NCBI RefSeq assembly: GCF_901000735.1
Contig: NC_081547.1
Coordinates: 3,844,001 to 3,908,000, forward strand
Origin: Corylus avellana
Lineage: Eukaryota; Streptophyta; Magnoliopsida; Fagales; Betulaceae
Direction of reading: 5' to 3'
Length of the DNA: 64,000 bases
Below, piece by piece: positions 24,028 through 32,478 of this stretch (positions are counted from its first letter, which is position 1; the number at the start of each line of letters is the position of its first letter). The translations under genes were made by a program, and so were the position numbers. The notes beneath the pieces were generated by a model. It was not told the DNA's origin. It ran no database searches and was given only the letters and a program-made list of their open reading frames with translations.

Positions 24028-24095
24028 CCTAGTGCCTTTCTCATATTCGACTTTTCTTTTCCTTGATGCCCGACTGAGAAAGATTTTAGCAAGAA
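24028..24095 (-). pseudogene. Detached HISN2 last-exon tail (copy a)
   Basis: The stretch around ATTCGACTTTTCTTTTCC and then GATGCCCGACTGAGAAA matches the 3' end of the HISN2 pseudogene last exon (19578-19615). On the minus strand it corresponds to the FSQSGIEEKKSRI tail in a shifted frame. A second tail is at 30685-30755. Confidence 0.65.
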
Positions 24096-24146
24096 CGTAG
24101 TCTCTCGATCCCTGCAATACTCTGATAGTTACTACTTACTAGTTAG

Positions 24147-24563
24147 AGCATCTCCAGCAGTGCAGCTAAAAATGAGATATTAGATACATTTAGCTATTTT
24201 TATTCTTTTTTTTTTTTTTTTTTTTTTTTTTTCGCTCCAACAGAATAGCTTCATATTAGCTATTATACCTTAACTGCTACAGTAAATAGCTTCATATTGC
24301 TATTCACTGTAACACACTAGATTGTTGAATATAATATTATTTTCACGTTATTTTCTCTCTCTTCTCTCTCTCCCTCAACGTTTCTCTCTCTTCTCTGTTC
24401 ATGAATTTATGATACAAATTCAAGTCTTTTGAATCTCTAAAAACTCCCCCAAAAAAATTGAATAGTATGCATATAATTGACAAACTAAAAATAGAAAAAT
24501 AAAAATAACAAACATGTATGCTGCGTGAATCAATTCTATTATAATTTACAAGATGATGCAAAA

Positions 24564-24597
<34 letters not shown>

Positions 24598-24721
24598 TTT
24601 AATAAAATAAAGAATGAAATAAAGAATTTGTTGAAGTTAGTATTAAAAAATGAGTAGTTAAAATAGAGAGTTGTACTTTTTGACTAAGTAGACTACATCT
24701 TACTACTGGAGATGCTGTTAG
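24147..24721. mobile_element. TIR element with GAGCATCTCCAGCAG ends
   Basis: The left end AGAGCATCTCCAGCAGTG and right end CTACTGGAGATGCTGTT are inverted repeats. Copy b lacks the whole element: there TACTAGTTAG runs straight on (30793-30802). The interior has a long poly-T run (24206-24232), a TAA microsatellite (24565-24597) and no coding sequence. These ends are common in plant MITE-like elements; the superfamily was not determined. Confidence 0.7.
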
Positions 24722-24769
24722 TAATTAGTTAATTAATTCATTAGTTAGTTAGCTAGTAATTCAAATGAT

Positions 24770-24965
24770 AGTAATTCAAATAATAAGATAAATAGATAAC
24801 TCTTATTATCTTGTATAGCTTTCAAATTATACTTGATAAAGTAGCTTTCAAATTATATTTGCTTTAGTATTTGATTCTATCTCTTTGTAACAAACTCAAT
24901 TATAAATACAAAGCCTTAGCCTACGTTAAAGGTAAGGCAGCAAGCAAATTCAATCTATTGGATTT
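24770..24965 (+). mobile_element. LTR-like fragment just upstream of LBD3
   Basis: The sequence TTGTAACAAACTCAATTATA followed by AATACAAAGCC resembles the TATA and transcript start part of a plant Copia-type LTR. It is absent from the parallel LBD4 upstream region. No internal region or second LTR is present. It lies about 60-200 bp left of the conserved LBD leader, so it may influence LBD3 expression, which is speculation. Confidence 0.35.
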
Positions 24966-24969
24966 TATA

Positions 24970-25716
24970 ATATATATATATATATATTAATTATGGTCAC
25001 CCTTTTCTTCCTTCGTCATATCGTTTTCTTTTTTTGACGTTTTTGAGAACATTTTATTTTTTTCTGGCGGAATCGATCGTGAAACTCGAAGATCGAAACA
25101 AGGGCTCTTTCGCACACGAACTATATATAGACTGTACGTAGAGCTCTCTCTATCTCCATTTTGCTCTACTTCGTCGAGTAGTCTCTCCCCGCTTGCAACC
25201 GTCGACGTTTTCTCGCAGGTGTTTCGCGGCCTTTGAATGGACCGAGAGACAGAGAGGGAAAGAGAGAAGAAGGGAAAGTGGCCGATGATCGAACCAATTA
25301 ACCCGAGGTGAGGTTCTAATCTTTCACGAACGCTTTGATTTTGGTCATTTGGATATATACTTTCGGCCTCAAGAAGATTTGCATGATTCAGTAGTCACAT
25401 CACACTCCAATATTTTCTTTAATTCTGAGACGGATTTATTTATTTTGAGATGGATAAATATGAGAGCTTCTTGATGTTCATGCCGACATTTCTATTGCTT
25501 TTAGCATTTCTGGTCATTTCACAACCGATTTTCTGTATCACTGTCTCTCTCTAGCGTACGTAGTGGAAGCCTGCCTTTGTTTGCTTCCAAAACGATTCGT
25601 TTGGTTCGGTTCAATTTTTCCTTCTTCTTGCAGTATAGTACGAGTTTCCTTCAGCATAAAGCCTAGTGTATGTTTGATTTATTTGTATCTTAATTGTTTT
25701 CTCATTATGCTTCGAA
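24970..25716 (+). promoter_or_regulatory. LBD3 leader, near-identical to the LBD5 leader
   Basis: TATATATATA (24971-24987) precedes the conserved LBD leader motifs, with the donor AG then GTGAGG near 25308. From about 25330 to the start codon it is almost identical to 34620-35025 before LBD5. A good acceptor, TTCTTCTTGCAG, ends at 25639. The motif TCATTATGCTTCGAAATGG brings old leader sequence directly to the start codon, unlike LBD1 and LBD2. Confidence 0.5.
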
Positions 25717-26748
25717 ATGGCGTCAAGGAACACACCGTGCGAGGCGTGCAAGTCTCTGAGGCAAAAGTGCACAAACGACTGCATGTTTGCGCTGGATTTC
25801 CCACCGGACCAGCCGGAGAAGTTCGCGAAAGTGCACAAAGTCTTCGGCTCCATCAACGTGGGCCAGCTGCTCATAGATCTCTCCCCATCGCAGCCCGAGA
25901 ACGCAGCGAACTCGCTAGCCGACGAGGCGGAGTCGCGCCTGGGGGACCAGTCCCCCAGGTGCGACTCCGTCCCAATTCTCCATCAAAGCTTACAGCAGGT
26001 TCACACCGATATCACCACTCTCAAAAACGATCTCGCCACCTATGACATTGGTCAAAAAGGTGGCCAAATGGAGATTCGTGTGCTACAAGAAATTTTGCAG
26101 GCAAATGAATTGGCTGTACGAGAGCAACTTGAGCGTTTGCGGACGTATGAACTATTGATGCAGCCGAAGCCTATGAGTTTCAATGGTGGGTTCGACCCAG
26201 CTGCGGCTGGTGGCTCGGACCAGTTATTTGAGGCTCAGCAATTGGCAGCGAAAGAAGATCTAGAGCTGGAGATTTTGCGGACATATGAACAACAGCAGCA
26301 GTCGCAGCTTGTGAGTTTCAACGGTGGGTTCGACCCAACTGCGGCGGGTGGTTCAAGCCAGCACCACGAGGACCAGTCAATTGACGCTCAGCAATTGCTT
26401 GCGCCTGTGGCTGCGAGAGAACGGCAGGAGATTTTGCAGACATATGAACAACTGCAGCAGCAACAGATGCATGTGGGTTTCAATAGTTGGTTCGACCTGA
26501 CTGCGGCGGGTAATTCAGTTACTGCGCAGACGAATATTGCTGGTGGTGGTGGTGTTATGTCGCCTTCGCTGGCACCGGGCACGTTTGAAAATCCTTACCA
26601 GATTCAATCCCCACAACAAGTGGAACACCACGGCCATCCTCTTCAGAAGCAGCTCCAGCAGTTACACCAACAGGATCAGCAAACTCAGCAAGCCCAGTCG
26701 GAAAGTGATGAGAAGCGTAAGGGTAAGGGTAAGGGTGTTGCACAGTAA
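25717..26748 (+). CDS. LBD3: derived LBD36-like protein, intron lost, LOB domain altered
   Basis: A single open frame of 343 aa from ATG 25717. Cys8, 11, 18 and 22 of the C block are intact and VHKVFGS is recognisable, but the end of the GAS block reads RLGDQSPRCDSV instead of RLRDPVYGCVG, so DPVYG is gone, and the zipper positions are Leu, Val, Ile, Leu. After LATYDIG the sequence jumps to GGQMEIR, which corresponds to GGQLVIRE deep in exon 2 of LBD2: the intron plus flanking coding sequence was deleted in frame. The C-terminal half carries three related modules of the type SFNGGFDPxAAGGS..QQLxA..EILRTYEQ. The tail SESDEKRKGKGKG differs from SESEEGRG. The frame is open throughout despite these changes, arguing for either recent change or retained function; DNA binding is doubtful. 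Confidence 0.85.
   Translation: MASRNTPCEACKSLRQKCTNDCMFALDFPPDQPEKFAKVHKVFGSINVGQLLIDLSPSQPENAANSLADEAESRLGDQSPRCDSVPILHQSLQQVHTDITTLKNDLATYDIGQKGGQMEIRVLQEILQANELAVREQLERLRTYELLMQPKPMSFNGGFDPAAAGGSDQLFEAQQLAAKEDLELEILRTYEQQQQSQLVSFNGGFDPTAAGGSSQHHEDQSIDAQQLLAPVAARERQEILQTYEQLQQQQMHVGFNSWFDLTAAGNSVTAQTNIAGGGGVMSPSLAPGTFENPYQIQSPQQVEHHGHPLQKQLQQLHQQDQQTQQAQSESDEKRKGKGKGVAQ
25929..25968 (+). repeat. Coding palindrome replacing DPVYG in LBD3
   Basis: The left arm 25929-25947 (GGAGTCGCGCCTGGGGGAC) and the reverse complement of the right arm 25950-25968 agree at 18 of 19 positions with a 2 bp centre. LBD1 and LBD2 lack the right arm. The same palindrome is present in LBD4. It looks like an inverted duplication of the preceding coding sequence. 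Confidence 0.9.
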
Positions 26749-26917
26749 CCAATTTTCATTCTTTCTTTCTTACATTGTATTGATAAACCCATCTGGTAGA
26801 TGATTTCGTATGTGAACTATATATGCCTCTGCACATGAGGATTTCTGAGTGGTACGTAGATGCTGTGCAAATATTAATGAATGGGCTTGATCGTTTCATG
26901 TGATAAAATGGGCTTGA
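26749..26917 (+). other. LBD3 3' flank ending at a recombination junction
   Basis: Homologous to the LBD1 3' flank (matching 7913-8130 in pieces, for example GATGATTTCGTATGTGAAC). The homology stops at about 26915, where HISN2 intron sequence matching 20203 onward begins with ATTTCAAATCTTGCTAAAGC. The join therefore fuses an LBD 3' flank to the middle of a HISN2 copy. Confidence 0.75.
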
Positions 26918-29157
26918 TCATTTCAAATCTTGCTAAAGCTTGTCTAGAATAATGTAGAGAAAAGATATCATGAATGTTGATGAAATTCATAGAGGTCTCT
27001 CCCTTAGTCCATAACGTCGACCGTGACCTGCTATAGAATGTTGCCTTCCTAGAGGAAATGGTTGTTAGGACCGCAACTCGGTTTGCAAAGCCTTGCATTA
27101 GAATGGCTCCTGTATCAACATTTTGAGCTATTGCCACTCCCAAACCATTGTCATCCCATTTTACACTATCTAACAATGCATGTCTGGGCCTGAAATTATA
27201 ATATTTCATCACACTCACATTTATTTGTGTATGCAGGATTTCGGTCCTAATAAGGGAACAAATAATGAATGAGAATAAAATAGAAACAAGAAAAAAAAAA
27301 ATTACGATATATTGGGGATGAACTTCATATTTTAGTGCTATAAAGTACTTTAAAGACTTCCTTAACCATCTTATCTTAAACTGCCACTATGGGGTGGTCT
27401 TATATAGCTCCAACTATTACCAATATAAGAGATTAAGAGGCCTTTAAGTTGAATCACAAAAACTAAATCTTAATCCATTTGCCTTCGTAGCAAACTGTTG
27501 CCTCTCCCACTATTTCTATCGATCAATTAATTGACGAATGCCGGGGGGGGGGGTGCGCTCAACGCAACTTACATACTCTCACTACTATATTATAAACAGA
27601 TCATCTCAACAATTTATATATTGACATACCATCCCAACAGTTAATTAAAACTAAGATGCCAAGATCAAGTAAATAATATTGTGGCACTCATTCCAAACCA
27701 AAGAAGCAATGTTTTTAGAGCTAAAAGAGAGTGATTAAGGAAACAGGAAAGCACACCATAGGATTCAATTAACAGAATTATGATGTAACCGCAAAGATAA
27801 TATTGGTCAAATTTGAATAATATAAATCTTACTATTTATGGCTTCATCATGCGATGAAGAAGTATAATGAATAGAGGTACATCAAATGAAACCTCTGAAA
27901 AAATTATTAGAATGGTTTATTTAAAAACAGAAACACAATAACAACCCAAGACTACGTATCCATCAAATCAAAGAAATAAATATATAAACATACCAGATTA
28001 ACATGAAGGAGGAAAAAAATCCAGTTACATTATCATAGCTTCACCAACAAAGAAATTTCATACTTAACCATTTAATCTCAAGAATGCTAGCCCCACCAAC
28101 AGATGAAAGGCTTTATTAGCAGTTACCATATCAACAACAAATATCGAGATATAGAGTGAAGATGTAGCTCATGTAACCCTATATGCTGATTATTGGGCAT
28201 TAATGAACTCCTTGAATTCTTAATCTTTTTTTTTTTTTTGTGATTGACAATATAAAGATACACACCATTATGACTTATAGTAGAGACCTAACCATGTCTG
28301 GTTAACTTTTGACAATGTCAAATGATATATTATCAAACAGAGTGCAGGGCATGCTGTCTAAAGAAACATTAAAATACGTAGAAATATAGTGTGCAAATAC
28401 ACATTTTAAAGCTCTATTATTGGAATCATTTCCATTGAAGAATTGACAAATACATACGTACCTAAGAAACGTGTTTGAATGCCTATAGAGATACGATATA
28501 TGAGCAATAGGTAATTAAGCACAGATACAGATGTAATTATGTTTTATTTTCGAGTAAAGAAGGGAAGGGGGTGGTTGGGATGTGGAAACTCCTTTTTTTT
28601 CTGTTTTTTTTTTCTTTTTTCTTCTACAAGTATTAAGTCTAGGTGTTGCTTGAGTAATGATTAATTAATGCATATAATCAGGCAACATTGGACACCTCCA
28701 AGAAGTTTATGAGACAAATGGGAAACCAATCTATCCGATTTCCCTCTGTCTTTTGTTTTCAAGGAATGAAACAGTCCATACCCCAATGACCATGTTGCCG
28801 ACACCTTACAATGTCCAGTTGAATCTCGAGTTTTCACGATATTCATAGACATGACAGGGTTGCTTTGCCCCCATTAACTTCACCACCAACAAAAATTGAG
28901 AGGAAATATTCATAGATGAGTTGGATACAAATACTAGCTCATTCTGGTAGATCATCTATGCCAAGGGTCTCAGTAGGATATTCAACGGCAATTAGAAATA
29001 CAAATGGATGATGAATGCTCAACAAAACACATAAAGGACATCAATCTAATACTATTTAGCAAAGTACCTTGTGTTCAAGAGAAAAGTTTTTCACTGGTTT
29101 CTGGGTGGAAGCACAAACAAGATGATGGGTCTTCTTCTTATGGGTGTCTCAAATGTG
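26918..29157 (-). pseudogene. HISN2: HISN2 pseudogene fragment (copy b)
   Basis: The exon 2 remnant at about 26965-27183 encodes WDDNGLGVAIAQNVDTGAIL and TTISSRKATFYSRSRSTLWT, the cyclohydrolase domain, without the 7 bp insertion of copy a. It has its own 4 bp insertion at the exon start (ACATGCATTG against ACATTG in copy a), and a TGC context change there breaks the frame from exon 1. The exon 1 remnant lies at 29068-29157 (..QKPVKNFSLEHK). Exons 3-5 are deleted at the junction near 26965; only a detached tail remains at 30685-30755. A segment of about 1 kb in the intron (27235-28250) is absent from copy a. Confidence 0.8.
27235..28250. mobile_element. About 1 kb insertion in the HISN2 copy b intron
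   Basis: Copy a runs directly from TTTATTTGTGTAT to the ACCATTATGACT block (20767-20810), while copy b has about 1 kb between them. The insert is AT-rich with a G run at 27543-27552, and no coding sequence or terminal repeat could be confirmed. It may be a transposon remnant; equally, copy a may have lost it. Confidence 0.4.
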
Positions 29158-29754
29158 AGCTTAACCCTTACCAAAGCCCTCTGCGGCAGAAAGATTTTAT
29201 CTTTATTTTTTTTCAAAAAATTGTATTTCTTTCTTTATTTTTTTCAAAATGGTAATTTTTTTAACACTGATTTTTCACCGGGAATTATTTTTTAAACAAT
29301 CATTTTTATAACTATAATATTTTTCGACAGTTATATTTTTCAGATGTCGTATTTAATTGCCAACATTATATACGAAAATAATCTTAACTTACTTGGTAGC
29401 TCACTAGCTTGTAATTTCTAATTTCATGTAAGGTTACTCTTTATGTTATCTAGAGTATATTCCAATTATATCACCACAAAATAGACTTGCTTGTCAACAA
29501 AAACCAAGAAGCTAGAAATAGACTTTAGTCCACAAAATAATTACATTCCAATATTGTTCAAACTATATCACCACAAAATAGACTTGCATGTTAATTGTTC
29601 TAACTACATTCTAACATTGGACCATGTTCACAAACTAGCTATTTAGTTCACAAAATAGACATTCCACAAAATACATTGGACTATATTCACACACTAACTA
29701 TTTAGCACGTACGCAAAATAGACTTTCCACAAAATACATCAATGTAAAAACATT
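29158..29754. other. Duplicated spacer, parallel to 22036-23157
   Basis: Same order of motifs as the left copy without the TIR insertion. No gene is seen. A short AGAGTATATTCCAA motif at 29451-29465 marks the empty site of the element inserted at 22339. Confidence 0.55.
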
Positions 29755-30110
29755 TAGTCAATCTCAAATGGTATTGACTCTACGTTTTTCAATGATTTTC
29801 ATTTGACGTGAATGAAAAATATTATTTTTTAATTGGAGACATGTTGCTTGTATCCCATACCCATAATTTCTATCTCAAGACTTTGCCTCTTAAGAAGATT
29901 AGCTTCCTTTTCCCTCTTTCGATTGGTCAAACACTAGCCTTTCCTTTGTAAGACAAATAATCTCTTGTCATTCTTCCAGTCTCTTATCCTGAGATCTCTT
30001 CTTGTTCTTCCTTCATATTATTAATTACCTCCTTAAGATTCGAATACATATAATCTTGCCTCTTTCGTGTTTTCTCTCCCTCTTTTTGGTCCTTCTACTT
30101 TTTGGCATAC
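29755..30110 (-). pseudogene. Remnant of a NAM-associated-domain / PIF-Harbinger accessory gene (copy b)
   Basis: Parallel to 23158-23475, with the block GGAGACATGTTGCTTGTAT and the RLVFDQ-type region in decayed form. Several extra indels make it even less open than copy a. Confidence 0.5.
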
Positions 30111-30684
30111 AGATAGGCAATAATCCAGAAGTATTTTTCTTGCATCTCAAAGTAAATTACAAAATAATACAAACAAATGACAACCTAAGATATAAATGTG
30201 TAGAACCTTTTGTTTCATGACAAGACAAGTATGTTACAAAGTTGTGAGTATTCTGCAGGCAGGGAAACAAAAAAAGTATTCGGTTTGGCTGTAAAGTTGG
30301 GGTCCAAACACACCACTTTGTACAATAATGGCACAAAAGCCTTATCAAGTATTGGGGCGTAGACCAACCTAGGCTTTTGTAAGAATTGAATACCAGAATT
30401 GTACTTTTATACATATATATGATCACACCCAACCCATTTTCACTGCAAAATGCCTGATAAAGCCAGCAACCATTTTCACTGCTAAATGCCTGATAAAGCA
30501 TGCATGCATGTTAATTAACAGTTTAGCTGAAGAAAGTCTACTCAATTCAATCAGTTGATCTGGATTGAGTGGATTTCTTCTTATGTTTCTCCAAATGTTT
30601 CTGATGAAGGGTACGATGATTGAATGCATATATAAAGAGATGGTCATAATATTCATGCTCAAAATGAGACTACAACGCCTAGCG

Positions 30685-30755
30685 CCTTTCTCATATTCGA
30701 CTTTTCTTTTCCTCGATGCCCGACTGAGAAAGATTTTAGCAAGAACGTAGTCTCT
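30685..30755 (-). pseudogene. Detached HISN2 last-exon tail (copy b)
   Basis: ATTCGACTTTTCTTTTCC followed by TCGATGCCCGACTGAGAAAG matches the HISN2 3' end at 19578-19615, in a shifted frame. It marks the right part of the duplicated unit, and the LBD4 upstream region follows at once. Confidence 0.65.
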
Positions 30756-30799
30756 CGATCCCTGCAATACTCTGATCGTTACTACGTACTTACTAGTTA

Positions 30800-31584
30800 G
30801 TTAGTTAGTTAAAGTGTATATATATAATATATATTATGGTCACCCTTTTCTTCCTTCATCATATCGTTTTCTTCTTCTTTTTTGACGTTTTTGAGAACAT
30901 TTTATTTTTCTCTGGTGGGATCGTGAAACTTGAAGATCGAAACAAGGGCTCTCTCGCACACGAACTATAGACTGTAAAGCTCTCTCCATCTCCATTTTTC
31001 TCTACTTCGTTGAGTAGTCTCTCCCCGTGCGCAAACGTCCACGTTTTCGGTTCTCAGATTCTTATGTTTTCTCGTAGGTGTTTTGTGGCCTTGGAAGGCA
31101 TCGAGAGACAGAGAAGGAAAGAGAGAAGAGCCAGAGACGTTGATCGGAACGGAGTTCAGAGAAATCCAAAAAGTAAACCAGAGGTGAGGTTCTCATCTTT
31201 CTTTGAGTCTTTTACGTACGCTTTGATTTTGGTCGTATATGCCCCCCCGCCAAAAAAAAAGAACAATTGAATAAAAGATTCTCGTTGTTTGGATACTTTC
31301 GGCCTCATCAAGAAGATTTGAATGATTCGGTTACACTCCAATATTTTCTTTAGTTCTTGTCTTGAGATAGAGAAAGATGAGAAGGTTCTTGATCATGGCG
31401 AAATTTCTATTGGTTTTCGAATTTATCGTAATTTCACAAAGATTTTCTGTTTCACTGTCTCTCTACGATCCGTTTGGTTCGGTTCAATTTTTTCTTCTTC
31501 TTCCACAATGAGCGGCTTCGTTTTCCTTTCTCTCCCTACTGTTTGATTTATTTGTACATATCTTGTTTTCTCATTAGCTTCGAA
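30800..31584 (+). promoter_or_regulatory. LBD4 promoter and leader
   Basis: GTATATATATAATATATAT (30817-30835) is followed by GGTCACCCTTTTCTTCCTTC and the conserved LBD leader motifs. The leader donor AG then GTGAGG lies near 31182. TTTTCTCATTAG ends at 31577, a plausible acceptor only 7 nt before the ATG. In LBD3 and LBD5 this acceptor is disrupted (ATTATG), but they have a TTGCAG acceptor farther left. Confidence 0.5.
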
Positions 31585-32478
31585 ATGGCACCGAGAGTAA
31601 AACCGTGCCCGGCGTGCAAGTGTCTGAGGCAAAAGTGCACGAACGACTGCATGTTTGCGCCGTATTTCGCACCAGACCAGCCGGAGAAGTTCGCGAACGT
31701 GCACAAAGTCTTCGGCTCCAGCACCGTGGCCCAGCAGCTCAAAGATCTCCCCCCGTCGCAGTGCGAGAACACCGTGAACTCGCTAGCCGACGAGGCGGAG
31801 TCGTGCCTGGGGGACCGGTCCCCCAGGCGCGACTCCGTCCGCGGCTGCGTAGACCTCGCCGCAATTCTCCATCAGAGCCTACAGCAGGTTCAGACCAATA
31901 TCATCACTATCAGAAAGGATCTCGCCACCTACGAGCCACAGATCCAGTCTCAGCCCCAGCAACAGATATTTGAGGCTGCTGTGCAACAGCAAATTTTGCG
32001 GGCATATGAGCTGGCCGAAATAGAGCAACGTGAGCTTTTGCGGCTACATGAACTACTAATGGAGCCGAAGCCTATGAGTTTCAATGATGGGTTCGACCCA
32101 GCTGCGGCGGATGGTTCAAGCCAGCACCACGAGCACCAGTCAATTGACGCTCAGCAATTGCTTGCGGCTGTGGCTGCGAGAGAACAGCAGCAGCAACAGA
32201 AGCTTGTGGGCTTCAATAGTGGGTTCGACCCCGCTGCGGCGGGTAATTCAGTTACTGCGCAGACGAATATTGCTGGTGATGGTGGTGTTATGTCGCCTTC
32301 GCTGGCACCGGGCACGTTTGAAAACCCTTACCAGATTCAATCACCACAACAAGTAGTGGAACACCACGGCCATCCACTTCAGACGCAGCTCCAGCAGTTA
32401 CACCAACAGAATCAACAAACTCAGCAAGCCCAGTCAGAAAGTGATGAGAAGCGTAAGGGTAAGGGTGTTGGTCATTAA
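31585..32478 (+). CDS. LBD4: derived LBD36-like protein, intron lost, LOB domain altered
   Basis: One open frame, 297 aa. The ATG at 31585 aligns with the other LBD starts; the frame stays open upstream but without an ATG that gives a family-like N-terminus. C-block cysteines 8, 11, 18 and 22 are kept. The GAS block ends CLGDRSPRRDSVRGCVDLA, in which DPVY is replaced by nine residues created by a palindromic duplication. The zipper positions are Leu, Val, Ile, Leu. LATY joins directly to EPQIQSQ, the counterpart of REPQTQSQ in exon 2 of LBD1, so the intron and flanking codons are lost with an endpoint different from that of LBD3. Two copies of the SFNxGFDPAAA module are present, and the tail is SESDEKRKGKGVGH. 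Closest to LBD3 overall. Expected nuclear; altered or dominant-negative DNA binding is possible but unproven. Confidence 0.85.
   Translation: MAPRVKPCPACKCLRQKCTNDCMFAPYFAPDQPEKFANVHKVFGSSTVAQQLKDLPPSQCENTVNSLADEAESCLGDRSPRRDSVRGCVDLAAILHQSLQQVQTNIITIRKDLATYEPQIQSQPQQQIFEAAVQQQILRAYELAEIEQRELLRLHELLMEPKPMSFNDGFDPAAADGSSQHHEHQSIDAQQLLAAVAAREQQQQQKLVGFNSGFDPAAAGNSVTAQTNIAGDGGVMSPSLAPGTFENPYQIQSPQQVVEHHGHPLQTQLQQLHQQNQQTQQAQSESDEKRKGKGVGH
31797..31836 (+). repeat. Coding palindrome replacing DPVYG in LBD4
   Basis: The arms 31797-31816 and 31817-31836 are reverse complements at 19 of 20 positions with no spacer; the centre is GGGGACCGGTCCCC. The right arm has no counterpart in LBD1, LBD2 or LBD5. 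Such a sequence can form a cruciform or a strong RNA hairpin. Confidence 0.92.

Noticed and set aside
31474..31584. Upstream extension of the LBD4 frame
   Set aside because: Phe-rich translation of leader DNA beginning at a non-ATG codon; 31585 matches the paralogues.
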